Assembly (NCBI GenBank): GCA_025462885.1
Contig: JAOAPN010000002.1
Location: 372,001 to 436,000 of the forward strand
Source: Acidobacteriaceae bacterium
GTDB taxonomy: Bacteria > Acidobacteriota > Terriglobia > Terriglobales > Acidobacteriaceae
Direction of reading: 5' to 3'
Length of the DNA: 64,000 nt
Positions within the stretch are counted from its first letter, which is position 1. Each line of letters opens with the position of its first letter. Shown in pieces: positions 50,619-60,779 of the stretch. A model generated the notes under the pieces. That model did no database searches. It was not told where the DNA came from and saw nothing but the letters and a program-made list of their open reading frames with translations. Both the position numbers and the translations under genes were made by a program.

Positions 50619-52124
50619 ATGTTGAAAGTTTCAGTAGCACTCGCAACCGGAATTATTATGCTTTGCGGTGCGAGCACGGGCCCCGCACAGAAGTTGGATT
50701 TCCTCGCCACGGGAGCGCCTCTGAAGGCCGCCCCCGCAGACAAAGAGATTGCTGCGGCAATTCGAGCCGCTTCTCCGGCGAAGATTCACCAGAACATCGA
50801 GACGCTGGTGAATTTCAAAAACCGCATGACGACCTCCAGCATGGAGACCGATCTGCCTGCAGGTACTGGAGTTCTCGCTGCCGCGGAATACATCAAGGCA
50901 CAGTTTGAAGCCATCTCGAAGGACTGCGGCGGCTGCCTTGAGGTAAAGGAAGACGTCTTCATTCAACCGGCATCGTCCGCGCCCGGATCGCGGATTACCC
51001 GGGACACAAAGCTGGTTAACATCTACGCCATCCTGAAGGGGACCGACCCGGCCCAGTCCAAGCGCATGTATCTGGTAACGGGGCACTACGACACGCGCGT
51101 CATCGATATGACCAACACTCATGACTTCGCTCCGGGCGCCAACGACGACACTAGCGGAACTGCGGTGAGCATGGAATGCGCTCGCATTCTCAGCAAGCGC
51201 AAATTCCCCGCCACAATTATCTTCGCAACGGTGCCAGGGGAAGAGCAGGGGCTCAACGGCAGTGCTCATCTCGCGAAGCTGGCAAAGAAAGAGGGCTGGG
51301 ATCTTGAAGGGGTTCTCAACAACGACATTGTGGGCGGTAACACGACGCCGGGTGAGACCCACCAGAGCAAGACGCGCGTGCGGGTGTTCTCCGAGAGTGT
51401 TCCGCAAAATGCCACCGTCGATGAGATGAAAAGGTTGATCCTGTACGGCAACGAGAGCGACACTCCTTCCCGCGAGCTGGCCCGCGAGGTTCTCGATGTG
51501 TCCCGCACCTACTTCCCGACGGTTGGTGTTGCTGTCCCGCCTGCTTCGATCAAGCCTGTGATGGAGATGCGTCTCGATCGCTACGGCAGAGGCGGGGATC
51601 ATCGCTCTTTCAACGAAGAAGGTTTTGCCGGCATTCGTTTTACAGAGTGGCGGGAAGACTACCACCATCAGCATCAGGATGTTCGCACGGAGGGCGGTAT
51701 CGAATACGGCGATCTGCTTAAATTCGATGACTTCGACTACATCGCCAAAGTAGCTCGGATGAATGCCGCAACCCTCGCGACGATGGCCAGTGCTCCCGGA
51801 GCGCCCAAGAGTGCAACGATGTCGGCGCGAAACCAGGACAACAACTCGGTGATGAAATTTACTGTTCCGGACGGAGCACCGGGTGATACCTGGTATCAGG
51901 TTGTGTGGCGCGAGACGGACGCTTCGGACTGGCAGTATGGCGCGAAGTCATCCCTCTATGACGATAAGGTCGAAGCTGCCACGCATACCATCACGGTGCC
52001 GATCTCGAAGGACAACGTCTTCTTCGGAATCCGCTCCTGCGATACGAAAGGGCATTGCAGCGCTGCGGTTGCTCCAGCGCCAGAAGTGCCTGTTCGCAAC
52101 GGTCCGCGGCCAGCTCGCTCCTAA
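50619..52124 (+). CDS. Secreted M28-family zinc metallopeptidase
   Basis: A 501-residue exported aminopeptidase. A signal peptide covers about 1-22. The co-catalytic zinc ligands of the M28 family are present in order: His156 in GHYDTR, Asp in ANDDTSG, the Glu pair in PGEEQG, Asp in NNDIVGG and His in YHHQHQD. A C-terminal beta-sandwich (about 390-500) follows. It removes N-terminal residues from peptides in the periplasm or outside the cell. AGGAGA precedes the ATG. It follows the receptor gene by 70 bp, and a terminator follows. Confidence 0.92.
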   Translation: MLKVSVALATGIIMLCGASTGPAQKLDFLATGAPLKAAPADKEIAAAIRAASPAKIHQNIETLVNFKNRMTTSSMETDLPAGTGVLAAAEYIKAQFEAISKDCGGCLEVKEDVFIQPASSAPGSRITRDTKLVNIYAILKGTDPAQSKRMYLVTGHYDTRVIDMTNTHDFAPGANDDTSGTAVSMECARILSKRKFPATIIFATVPGEEQGLNGSAHLAKLAKKEGWDLEGVLNNDIVGGNTTPGETHQSKTRVRVFSESVPQNATVDEMKRLILYGNESDTPSRELAREVLDVSRTYFPTVGVAVPPASIKPVMEMRLDRYGRGGDHRSFNEEGFAGIRFTEWREDYHHQHQDVRTEGGIEYGDLLKFDDFDYIAKVARMNAATLATMASAPGAPKSATMSARNQDNNSVMKFTVPDGAPGDTWYQVVWRETDASDWQYGAKSSLYDDKVEAATHTITVPISKDNVFFGIRSCDTKGHCSAAVAPAPEVPVRNGPRPARS

Positions 52125-52132
52125 GCTGAAGA

Positions 52133-52184
52133 ACGTATCTTGAGATTCGGCTCAATGCAGGCCGGATCTCAGGATACGTTTTTG
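52133..52184. terminator. Rho-independent terminator
   Basis: A 14-bp stem with one G-T pair (ACGTATCTTGAGAT and its partner at 52166-52179) followed by TTTTTG. It ends the receptor-peptidase operon and faces the convergent response-regulator gene. Confidence 0.9.
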
Positions 52185-52196
52185 TTGATGCGGTAA

Positions 52197-52859
52197 TTAC
52201 GTGTGCGCGACGATACCGTTCCGAATTGCATATCGAACCAGATCGGCAATGGAACTGAACTCCAGCTTGCGATTGATATTGATGCGATGGGATTCCACCG
52301 TTCGGATGCTGATCTTGAGCTCGGCGGCTGCCTTCTTGCTCGTCATCCCACTGGCTAGCAGCCTCATGACCTCGCGCTCGCGTTCCGTCAATTGCGCGGC
52401 GCTGGATTTCAGCTTGAGCGGAAACGCCTTGTTGCCGGTCAGATATCCGCCCAGCACCATCTCTGCCACGCGTGGCGTAAAGAAGTGGCGATTGTCCGCG
52501 ACCGCTTCGACCGCTCCCAGCAGGTCGCGATCGGCATCGCTCTTCAACACCATCCCTCGCGCCCCCGCCTGCAGGACCTCGCGTATCACCTGTTCTGAGT
52601 CGTGCATCGTCAGCACGACCACCCCGGTACGCGGGGATCTCTCCGCAATCTGTGCGGCAACGGCTGCGCCGTTCAGCTCTGGCATGGAGAAGTCCAGAAT
52701 CGCGATATCCGGTTGCAGGTTCAGGGCCTGTTCCACCGCGTCGGCACCGTTGGAGGCTTCTCCCACGACACGCCAGCCATCCCGTGTGGCCAGCAGGTCG
52801 CGCACGCCACGCCGGATCAGGTGGTGATCGTCGGCGATGAGAATGGTTAGATCACCCAC
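52197..52859 (-). CDS. NarL/FixJ-family response regulator
   Basis: A 220-residue two-component response regulator. The receiver domain (about 4-120) has the acidic pair Asp10-Asp11 and phosphoacceptor Asp56 (ILDFSMPE). The C-terminal LuxR-type HTH (about 150-215) contains LTEREREVMRLLASGMTSKKAAAEL. The start is GTG at 52859; it overlaps the sensor kinase stop by eight bases, so the pair is co-translated. Its target is unknown. Confidence 0.93.
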   Translation of the reverse strand: MGDLTILIADDHHLIRRGVRDLLATRDGWRVVGEASNGADAVEQALNLQPDIAILDFSMPELNGAAVAAQIAERSPRTGVVVLTMHDSEQVIREVLQAGARGMVLKSDADRDLLGAVEAVADNRHFFTPRVAEMVLGGYLTGNKAFPLKLKSSAAQLTEREREVMRLLASGMTSKKAAAELKISIRTVESHRININRKLEFSSIADLVRYAIRNGIVAHT

Positions 52860-53916
52860 GGGACACCACGCCTATTGGAACCGCAGCGCTCAGCTTCGTG
52901 CCTTGACTGGTCGATTCGATTTTGAACCATCCTCCCAGTTGTTCGACTCGTTCGCGCATTCCACGAATGCCGACACCGACTTTGTTGTCAGGTTCCTGTG
53001 TCGTCGACTCACTCGAATAGCCTTTTCCCTCATCGCTTACTGACAGCTCTAACGACGAATCCCTGAGGTACAGCGAGATCTTCACGACGGTGCTTCCTGA
53101 GTGCCGCATCACGTTGGACAGGCCTTCCTGCACGATACGGAAGACAGCGATTTCAACTTCGTCGCCGTATCGTCCCAGCCCTTCGCTCATCTCGAGCATC
53201 ACTCGAATGCCGCTGCGCTGTTCGAAGCCTTCGGCCAGCCAGGGGATCGCCAGCGTCAATCCCGCCTCACCCAGCAAGGGAGGATGCAGCAGATAGGACG
53301 CGCTCCGGATCCGCGCTGAGCATTGATAGGCAATCTCCTTGGTCTCTTCGACCAGGGATTTGAGAGCTTCGTCTCCGTCTGCGACCAGCGTCCGAAGGCG
53401 CGTCAGATTCCAGTTCAACACCGCCAATTCCTGCGAGGTCGAATCGTGCAACTCACGCGCGATGCGGCGGCGTTCTTCCTGCTGCAGGTTGTCCAACTGA
53501 TCGGCCATTGCCCGAACCGCTTTCTTCGCGTGATTCCGTTCCGTTACGTCCTGGTACAGCCCGTACACTCCCGACAACGCGCCGTCCAGCATCAGCGGTA
53601 TGCCGTAAATCTCAACGTCGACGATCATGCCGTCGCGTCGTCGCCTCTGTGCCACTGCATGGACTCTGCTCCCTTGCAGCACCTTCCGGCTCAGGCCAAA
53701 TGCCTCTTCCAACCTCTCCGGACCGGCAATCAAATAGTCCAGATTTGCGGATGCCAACTCGTTCGGGGTGTATTGGAACAACCTTTCGAACGAGGGATTA
53801 CACATGGTGTAGTGATGCTGGGCATCGAGGACGACAATCGCGATGGGGCAGGTCTCGATCAGCGCACGAAGGTACAGAGCAGGGGTGTCTGGACCCATGC
53901 GGGTGGAAGGACACAT
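52852..53916 (-). CDS. PAS-domain sensor histidine kinase (NarX/DegS type)
   Basis: A 354-residue kinase with one PAS domain (about 15-125) and no membrane span, so it senses in the cytoplasm. The HisKA_3 dimerisation domain has the phosphorylated His near residue 157 in RRIARELHDSTSQ. The HATPase domain (about 240-350) has the N box EGLSNVMRHSG and G box GIRGMRERVEQLGG. It phosphorylates the response regulator encoded directly downstream. The ligand of the PAS domain is unknown. Confidence 0.93.
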   Translation of the reverse strand: MCPSTRMGPDTPALYLRALIETCPIAIVVLDAQHHYTMCNPSFERLFQYTPNELASANLDYLIAGPERLEEAFGLSRKVLQGSRVHAVAQRRRRDGMIVDVEIYGIPLMLDGALSGVYGLYQDVTERNHAKKAVRAMADQLDNLQQEERRRIARELHDSTSQELAVLNWNLTRLRTLVADGDEALKSLVEETKEIAYQCSARIRSASYLLHPPLLGEAGLTLAIPWLAEGFEQRSGIRVMLEMSEGLGRYGDEVEIAVFRIVQEGLSNVMRHSGSTVVKISLYLRDSSLELSVSDEGKGYSSESTTQEPDNKVGVGIRGMRERVEQLGGWFKIESTSQGTKLSAAVPIGVVSRG

Positions 53917-54166
53917 AGTGTGAGTCTCTAGAAACTCATGCTCTCTGATGGTGGCCTCGATCTTTGACGATTAGGAGGTATCGTTAAAAACGGGTGCTTT
54001 GTCTGTCGATAGTGTCTCCCAGTATAACCGGGCTCTACAATTTGCAGGCAATTCGCTCGTTTTGTACGGTACCGCTGACCGGGCCTCCTTTAGCAGCACG
54101 TCTGGATCGGTTTGATCTCCCTGAGACGCCTCCGCAGCGCCTCGACAGTGCGTCCCAGGGGATGAA
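53917..54166. other. Intergenic gap, nothing clear
   Basis: A 250-bp gap between the kinase start and the 3' end of the acetamidase-like gene. It must hold the promoter of the two-component pair. I see no convincing motif, repeat or gene. Confidence 0.4.
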
Positions 54167-55186
54167 CTATTTAGTTGTGGCTACGAAGATGTTCTTCGGA
54201 CACATTGCGTGTACCCCGACATTTCCGTCAACCAGTTGAGTGATATCGAGATCCACCGCCACGCTGGACAGCATGTACGCATCGTCGCGGGTCATATGTT
54301 TCTCTTCCACAAGGAAATCGATCATATCGCGCAGCGCGTGCTCCGTGGCTTCCTTCAGATCCGGGCTGAAGCCCATGGTGATGTAGTGGGTCGGCGTCTC
54401 AGCGCGCGGCCAGCTCATCGCCTTCTTCTTGTGGACCACGAATTTGAAGGTCCCGGTCAGGAAGGTCTCCATCGCGGTAATGTCGACCTCGCCGTTGCCT
54501 TGCCCGGCGTGGCCGTCGCCTGCCACAAATAGAGCACCCTTGGCAGCCACCGGAATATAGAGCGTTGTGCCGGCGACCAGTTCCTTGTTGTCCATGTTGC
54601 CCGCGTGCGCAAAGGGAGGCGCACTATCGATCTTTCCGCCGGCGGGCGATACGCCCATGCTGCCAAAGAACGGATGCAGCGGGATATCGATGCCGGGGGC
54701 GAAGTGGCCGATCATCTTGCCTCGATCCAGCGGAATCAGGCGTTGGCGGCTGTAAGGGAATTCCATGGGCAGGAACCCGCGATGCAGCCCGAAGCCGTTG
54801 CAGGCAAAGTTCGCATCGATATCCACCTTCAGGATCTGGACCTCCAGTACGTCGCCCGGCTCAGCCTCTTCGATGGCAACAGGTCCGGTAAGGATGTGGC
54901 CGCCCGGTCCCTTGTCCGCCGCCGCAACGTTCTTGTAGATCTCGTCGTTATAGGCAGGAATATCTTCCTTCTTGATGCCGCGTTCGATGAGTCGATCGGT
55001 TGGCCCGCAGGTTGAGAGTGTCTGAATCTTTACGGTCTCGCCGCTCTTCACGGTAAGGGCGGCCTTCTGCCCACCGTAGTGGCCCCAGGAGACTGTCTTC
55101 GAGGTTGCAAGTAAAGTGTGATCCTGTGCCAGCGAAGCTGCGGCACCACTAAGCAGAAGTCCGGTAAGAAGAAGCGATCGATGCAT
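54167..55186 (-). CDS. Secreted acetamidase/formamidase-family protein
   Basis: A 339-residue exported protein of the FmdA/AmdA acetamidase-formamidase family. A signal peptide covers about 1-21 (ending SLAQ). The fold segments VSWGHYGG, EEAEPGDVLEVQIL and VAGDGHAGQGNGEVD are the family's. The family hydrolyses short amides to ammonia and a carboxylate, usually in the cytoplasm; export is unusual. The start at 55186 has GAGAGGG just before it. It lies 101 bp downstream of the third receptor on the same strand and may be in its operon. A second family member is at 59137. Confidence 0.85.
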   Translation of the reverse strand: MHRSLLLTGLLLSGAAASLAQDHTLLATSKTVSWGHYGGQKAALTVKSGETVKIQTLSTCGPTDRLIERGIKKEDIPAYNDEIYKNVAAADKGPGGHILTGPVAIEEAEPGDVLEVQILKVDIDANFACNGFGLHRGFLPMEFPYSRQRLIPLDRGKMIGHFAPGIDIPLHPFFGSMGVSPAGGKIDSAPPFAHAGNMDNKELVAGTTLYIPVAAKGALFVAGDGHAGQGNGEVDITAMETFLTGTFKFVVHKKKAMSWPRAETPTHYITMGFSPDLKEATEHALRDMIDFLVEEKHMTRDDAYMLSSVAVDLDITQLVDGNVGVHAMCPKNIFVATTK

Positions 55187-55287
55187 GAGCCCTCTCAAAT
55201 TTCACAAATTCAGTTATGAAAAGAATCTATCCTGTCGCAGCGATCCAACGAATTCAAGCTTCGAAAGTCCGCTGCGTATCGAGTTAC

Positions 55288-58200
55288 TTAGAACTGATAC
55301 TTGAGCGCGAACTGGATCAAGCGCGGAGCGACCGATGAGCTATTGATGATGCCATAGCTTGCAGTTCCAACAGCGCTTCCCGGGTTCGCGTACTGCGCGT
55401 GGTTCCACACGTTGAAGAACTCCGTGCGGAAGTCCAGGGTGGCATCTTCGCGCAGTCCGCCGACCTTGGTTGCCTTCGCCAGCGTCATGTCCCAGTTATT
55501 GTTGCCGGGTCCGCGCATCGCTCCGATGCCGCTGTTGCCGTAGTCGATCGCCTGGGGCCCGCCGGTCGTTGCGGCCGCGCTGAATGGAACAGCAGGTGCC
55601 GTCACGAATACAGTCGAGCTGGAGTTCAGGTACGTATTGTTCTTGATGCGTGTCAGCATGGACGAGCCATCCTTGTTGAGGATGTTTGCGTTGCCCATAC
55701 CCGGTGCGAACTGTGCACGGCTCGCAGTGCCGTAGGCGGTACCGTTTCTTGCATCCGTGAAGGTGAGCGGCTTGCCGGACTGGAAGGTCGTGACGCCGGA
55801 GAACTTCCATCCATTGGTGAGGATTCGTCCTACGACCAAGCTGCTCTTCCAGCCCGGCAACTGCCAGCTATAGGCGACCACGAGGCGGTTGGTGCGGTCA
55901 TACCCCGCGACGCCGTACCGGGCATGGCGATCGTTCGGATCGTTACTGTTTCCGCTGCCGCCGGAGAACACCGCGCTCTGCCCATCGCCACCGGTAACGG
56001 TCGTCATCCCCTTGCTCCAGGTATACGCAGCCTGTAGATAGACTCCGTGGCTCATCTGCTTCTTCAGCGTGGACTGCAGGCTGTTGAAGTTGGAGAAGCC
56101 ATAGGTCTCGATGCGGGTGACACCACCGGGCGTGAAGCCCTGGTAGGGAACCCGTGCCTGCAGGTTGGCCGATGCAACCGTGTTGGTCGTAACGCCGTTG
56201 ATCGGATTCGTGGGACTGGCGAGGAAGGCGCGATTCAAGGAACGAGACTCGGCGAGACGCGTTCCGCGCGTTCCAACGTAACCAGCTTCCAGAACGATCT
56301 TGCCGGGGAGTTCCTGTTGAATATCCATGTTGTACTGCTGCGTCATGGGGGAGTCCTGGTTCTGGGCGACTCCCGTGACCGTCAGGGTGTAGTTCGGAGA
56401 ACGAGGCCGCCACACGCCAGGCGTCAGCACCGTGGTGTATGGGGTCTGGAACGTAGCTGCTGCGTTTGCTGTTCCGGTCAAGGTGGCCGAGCTTACGAAG
56501 GGCTGTCCTCCCAGTGTCTGCAGAACCGAATTGGCGTTCGGCAGTGTGTAGAAGACGCCATAGCCGCCCCGCACCACGGTAGAGCTCGAGCTGCCCAGCG
56601 GCTGCCACGCAAACCCAACACGCGGGCCGAAGTTATGCAGCGGAATGTCGTTATCCGAAAGGCTGGTGCTGCCCAGGCGAGTCACGCCGGCCGGAAGCGT
56701 CAGGCGATAGTTGTTCGGCACCACAAAGCCGGCATAGCTTCCGCCCGCCGGGACCGGCTGGAATGGAGTTACAAGCGAAGGGTAGAAGCTGCTCAATTGC
56801 CCGTGGTTCGCACTGACACCACTGTTCAATTCCCAGCGGATGCCGGCGTTCACGGTAAGGTTCGAGCGCAGCTTGATATCGTCCTGCAGGAACATCGCCA
56901 TCGAGGTTCCGCGATAGCCCTTGTAATAGGAGCCCTGCTGACTTCCGCTGGAGTTCACATTGCTGAACCCTGAGCCGTTCTGCGAAGCGTTCATGCCGAG
57001 CAGGAAGTCCTGAAAGGTCTGGAATCCAACGCTGCCGCGCTTGTTGTTCGGGTCGTCGAAGTTGAACTGATTCTTCTCGCCCAGGAAGCCGGCACGGAAG
57101 CTCTGTTTGCCGTGCGTCCAACTGATCTGATCGCTGATCTCGAAGGTGTTGACCGCAGAGAACGAGACGTCATTGTTGACGCCGCCCAGGTTGAAGTAAC
57201 CCGTGGTGGAAATAATAGGAGTGAGCGGGTAAGTCGGATCGCTGGGTGCGGTCATCCCGATCTGATCGAAGGTAAGATTCGCCTGCGTCTGCAGACGACC
57301 GACGCTGCGAATATAGGCGACGAGAGCTTCGTTGAGGAAGTGAGCATTCAGAGCCGAGGTTAGCTTCAACACCGCCAGCTGATTGTTGAAGGTCGGTGTC
57401 ACCCCGTTGCCCGGTGTATTCGCGGTGCTGCTGAACGGCTGGTTCTGCGGCTGCCGGGAGTAGAAGTAACGCTGCGAAAAAGTATGCTTCGCCGAGAAGA
57501 TGTAGTCGGTGTTGACCAGGAACTGGTCTTCACTATAGTGCGACGGAATGCTGAAGGTAGAGAGGCCGACAGGATTACCGTTCGCATCCGTGCTGAAGCG
57601 CTGCGGAGTCGGAATAAGATACGTGCCGTTCGCGATCTTCTGGCGCAGCAGATTCAACGCAACCGGATTGATGTTGCTGCCGTCGCAGGCTACGTTCACG
57701 CCGCCATTGAAGGGCGCCCATTTTGCTTTGCCTGCCGCTGTCGGTGCCGTGCTTCCCGCAGGGCATGCGACCTTTCCGATCGCGGCTGCGCTACGGTCGT
57801 CCGTGAGTGGGAAAAGCGTGTTGCTGGCAAGCGAGCTGGCGCTGAGACCATTGACCTGGCGCGTTCCCTGGTAGGAGCCGAAGAGGAATAACTTGTCCTT
57901 CATGATGGGGCCGCCCAGCGTTCCGCCGAACTGGTTCTGCTTCATCACCGCGCGCTTCTGTCCGCCGATCTTCAGGAAGGTATCGTTCGCGTTCAGAACA
58001 TCGTTGCGGAAGAACTCCCACGCCGATCCGTGGATACTGTTGGTGCCCGACTTGGTAATGACATCCACGTTCGCTCCGGCATCGCGCCCGAAGCCGGCGT
58101 CGTAGTTCGTGGTTTGAATCTTGAACTCCTGCAGTGTGTCGGGATTCGGAATCGCAATACCGGCCTGCTGCACGAAGTCACCCGCGCGGCCTGAGCCGAA

Positions 58201-58824
58201 GTTGTTGATGTCCGCGCCGTCCATGTGAAAGTTATTGCTGATGCTGCTGGCGCCATTTACGTAGACATCCTGCGTCCCTTTGCCCAGTGCGGCTGCGTTG
58301 TTTACGTCACCCGCGACTCCGGCAGACATGGTTAGCACCTGGGTAAAGTTGCGGTTCGTCAGCGGCAGCTCCCGGATGGTGCTGCCTTCAACCGTCGTGC
58401 CCAGCGTAGCGTTCTCGCTTTGCAGCAGCGCCGTGCCGGAGGTCACCTCCACCGTCTCGTTCTCGCTGCCCAGCACCAGCTTCGCATCGGCGCGCGCGGT
58501 CTCAGTGACGTTTACCGTCACAGGAGCAGGTTGCTCCGTCTTGAATCCCGCAGCCGTGATGCTGATCTTGTAGACCTCAGGCGGCAGCAGTCCGACCGTG
58601 AACTGACCGCTGTTATCGGTCTTGGTGACACGCACCTGGGCCGTGGCCTGCGAGGTGATCGTGACCGTCGCCTGGGAGATAACCGCTCCCTGGGGATCTG
58701 TCACTGTGCCTCGGATCGCGCCGGTCGTCGACGTCTGGGCGGTTGCGATGGTCGCCGTCAAAGTAAGGACGACGAGGGTAGATACAACTCTGCCGCAGCT
58801 CGAGAGCAGGGAATTCCATTTCAT
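55288..58824 (-). CDS. Oar-like TonB-dependent receptor
   Basis: The largest receptor, 1178 residues. A signal peptide is at about 1-30 (ending TIATAQ), then come a carboxypeptidase-regulatory-like domain (about 33-125, TVTDPQGAVISQA), a plug (about 130-270, with RELPLTNRNF) and a barrel ending LKYQF. GAGG precedes the ATG. It is related to the receptors at 43051 and 47372 but clearly divergent from them, so these are not recent copies. The adjacent downstream gene is an acetamidase-like protein. The substrate is unknown; amides or peptides are possible. Confidence 0.92.
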   Translation of the reverse strand: MKWNSLLSSCGRVVSTLVVLTLTATIATAQTSTTGAIRGTVTDPQGAVISQATVTITSQATAQVRVTKTDNSGQFTVGLLPPEVYKISITAAGFKTEQPAPVTVNVTETARADAKLVLGSENETVEVTSGTALLQSENATLGTTVEGSTIRELPLTNRNFTQVLTMSAGVAGDVNNAAALGKGTQDVYVNGASSISNNFHMDGADINNFGSGRAGDFVQQAGIAIPNPDTLQEFKIQTTNYDAGFGRDAGANVDVITKSGTNSIHGSAWEFFRNDVLNANDTFLKIGGQKRAVMKQNQFGGTLGGPIMKDKLFLFGSYQGTRQVNGLSASSLASNTLFPLTDDRSAAAIGKVACPAGSTAPTAAGKAKWAPFNGGVNVACDGSNINPVALNLLRQKIANGTYLIPTPQRFSTDANGNPVGLSTFSIPSHYSEDQFLVNTDYIFSAKHTFSQRYFYSRQPQNQPFSSTANTPGNGVTPTFNNQLAVLKLTSALNAHFLNEALVAYIRSVGRLQTQANLTFDQIGMTAPSDPTYPLTPIISTTGYFNLGGVNNDVSFSAVNTFEISDQISWTHGKQSFRAGFLGEKNQFNFDDPNNKRGSVGFQTFQDFLLGMNASQNGSGFSNVNSSGSQQGSYYKGYRGTSMAMFLQDDIKLRSNLTVNAGIRWELNSGVSANHGQLSSFYPSLVTPFQPVPAGGSYAGFVVPNNYRLTLPAGVTRLGSTSLSDNDIPLHNFGPRVGFAWQPLGSSSSTVVRGGYGVFYTLPNANSVLQTLGGQPFVSSATLTGTANAAATFQTPYTTVLTPGVWRPRSPNYTLTVTGVAQNQDSPMTQQYNMDIQQELPGKIVLEAGYVGTRGTRLAESRSLNRAFLASPTNPINGVTTNTVASANLQARVPYQGFTPGGVTRIETYGFSNFNSLQSTLKKQMSHGVYLQAAYTWSKGMTTVTGGDGQSAVFSGGSGNSNDPNDRHARYGVAGYDRTNRLVVAYSWQLPGWKSSLVVGRILTNGWKFSGVTTFQSGKPLTFTDARNGTAYGTASRAQFAPGMGNANILNKDGSSMLTRIKNNTYLNSSSTVFVTAPAVPFSAAATTGGPQAIDYGNSGIGAMRGPGNNNWDMTLAKATKVGGLREDATLDFRTEFFNVWNHAQYANPGSAVGTASYGIINSSSVAPRLIQFALKYQF

Positions 58825-59136
58825 GGGAGAACCTCTTTGTCAGGTGTGGTTCCTCCACTATGACTTACATTTCAAAATTGTGAAATTAGCATAAATACTA
58901 CGTCTTACTCATTTTAAGTAAGTAGTTCTACTGGGAGCGACATTGCTTGGTACCTCAAACGCTGGTGTGCAAACGCTGCAAGCAAAGCGATTCCTTCTTA
59001 TGTGCCTCAATTCCAATGAAGATGAGTCAGTTTTGTGCAGAGAATAAATTCTTTGTCCTTGATAAGCTGTCGCACGAAAAAGCGGACCTGCCACAAAGGC
59101 GCCGGTCCGCTCGATTGCTTCGGGATTTGCTGCGTT
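58825..59136. other. Gap upstream of the third receptor
   Basis: 312 bp, A+T-rich, with no gene. It holds the receptor promoter and an inverted repeat ATTTCA-N6-TGAAAT at 58869-58886. The decamer TTGTGAAATT within it recurs, on the opposite strand, before the acetamidase gene (55198-55207). Confidence 0.4.
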
Positions 59137-60495
59137 CTATTTCTTAGGAGGAGGGATCAACATCGCGAGTGCGCTCTTCGGGACCTTGGACACTACGTTG
59201 AACTCCGGATCGACTAACTCCGTGACTTCATACTTCATTTCAACGCCCAGAAAGAGCGCAACTTCGCTATCAGTGAGGCCATAGTCGTGCTTGATCCACG
59301 TTGCCAGTTGTGCCGTCGAGACCTTCAGCGCCTCCTGCAGCGAGCCTGCCACACCGAAGGAGATGATGTAGTCGTTATCCTCTTCGCGAACCTGCTGCGT
59401 CTGGTAGCCCTTGATGACTTCGACAGAGAAATCCACCGCCATCGAGGTCTCGAGTCCTGTCTGCGTCACTTCGCCATCCGCCATCGCGGCATGTCCATCG
59501 CCGAATCCAAACAGCGCTCCCGGGTGAAAGACCGGAAAGAACATCGTCGTTCCGGAGACCGTCCCGTTGTAGTCCAGGTTGCCGCCATACGGCCCCAGAT
59601 GTGGGCCGGTGAAAGCCTCAAAGCCCTGCGGCGCAACCGAGATACAGCCGAGCATCGGCTTCATCGTTACCTTGAAGTTCTTCAATGCCTCCGTCGGATG
59701 GCTCAACACAGCAATGCCCGTGGCATTGTCCAACTGGTATTCGCCGTTGAAGGCAGGATCGTACTTCGCAGCAAGATTGTAAGCTGGTGTAACTCCGAAC
59801 TGCTGAATGCGACTTCCTTGCCGGGCCGTTGGCCGGTTGGGAGCGATCTTAATCAGATGGACCATCAGGGTGTCGCCCGGCAAAGCACCTTCCACGTAGA
59901 TGGGGCCGATGTTGGCGTTGCCGCCCAGTGCAACCCGCTTCAGATTCTTGTCCGTGCCCGCCGAATCCGGAGCCCAGGTGTGAACGATATCGCCCGGAAA
60001 GATATGAATGCCGGGCTTGTTGCCCGCATAGTAGTACGACTGAAACGTCGTTGGCTCGTAGTTGATCTCGCGCGGCTTAGCAGGTGGAACCAGCTCCCGC
60101 GTCAGTTTGAAGCTCATCTCGACGGGCATCGGAGGACGATTGGCTGCTGCGAATCCGCCCGGCCGTCGACCCAATCCGGCTAATGTGCCTGAGCCATCGA
60201 CCGTGTCCCTGGCCATCTTCCCCGTCATCGCACCCACCTCGCGCCCCTCTGCATCGCTGACGGTCAACGAGACGGAAGATCCTTTTACTGATCCTTTGAC
60301 GGTCGACGTTCCCCATGTCCCACTCAGCGAATCGCCTGCGCGCTCCAGCGATACCCGCGCATACGCCGGCTCCAATAAAGTAGGGCCCGTAATCTCCGCT
60401 ACCCACTTACCTGAAACCTCGGCGGCGTTTGCCACTCCGGAGCTTATCGCGATTCCTGCCACTACAAAGGAAACTGCCATCCAGCGCATCCGCAT
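59137..60495 (-). CDS. Secreted acetamidase/formamidase-family protein with N-terminal extension
   Basis: A 452-residue exported protein. A signal peptide (about 1-24) is followed by a ~100-residue beta-rich domain (VSGKWVAEITGP... at about 26-120), then the acetamidase/formamidase domain (about 135-440, with FPGDIVHTWAPDSAGTD, EGALPGDTLMVHL and FGFGDGHAAMADGEV). The family hydrolyses amides; the added domain is not in classic members. The ATG at 60495 has AGGGAGAG upstream. It is divergent from the amidohydrolase gene at 60780. The surrounding genes suggest amide or peptide use. Confidence 0.83.
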   Translation of the reverse strand: MRMRWMAVSFVVAGIAISSGVANAAEVSGKWVAEITGPTLLEPAYARVSLERAGDSLSGTWGTSTVKGSVKGSSVSLTVSDAEGREVGAMTGKMARDTVDGSGTLAGLGRRPGGFAAANRPPMPVEMSFKLTRELVPPAKPREINYEPTTFQSYYYAGNKPGIHIFPGDIVHTWAPDSAGTDKNLKRVALGGNANIGPIYVEGALPGDTLMVHLIKIAPNRPTARQGSRIQQFGVTPAYNLAAKYDPAFNGEYQLDNATGIAVLSHPTEALKNFKVTMKPMLGCISVAPQGFEAFTGPHLGPYGGNLDYNGTVSGTTMFFPVFHPGALFGFGDGHAAMADGEVTQTGLETSMAVDFSVEVIKGYQTQQVREEDNDYIISFGVAGSLQEALKVSTAQLATWIKHDYGLTDSEVALFLGVEMKYEVTELVDPEFNVVSKVPKSALAMLIPPPKK

Positions 60496-60779
60496 CGTTC
60501 TCTCCCTCACGTTCGTTAAATGGGCTCGCCCGCAGTGCAATTTGCATACTGTGTGCGGGAAGCGTGTGACTCTCACTCTTCCACCTTTGGAGTAGTTTTT
60601 ATATCCGCAGAACTACGGATATACAGTTCCCGAGTTATTGCCGGCCTTCTCGGCACTTATCCAGAAAGAGCCAGAAATCTAGAAGATATAGCTTCGGCTT
60701 TCTCCATACAGGTGCTGATGTGCTGTATTGTCCTTAATAAATGAAGCCAACTGATTCGATCTTTCTGGTGCGATCTACT

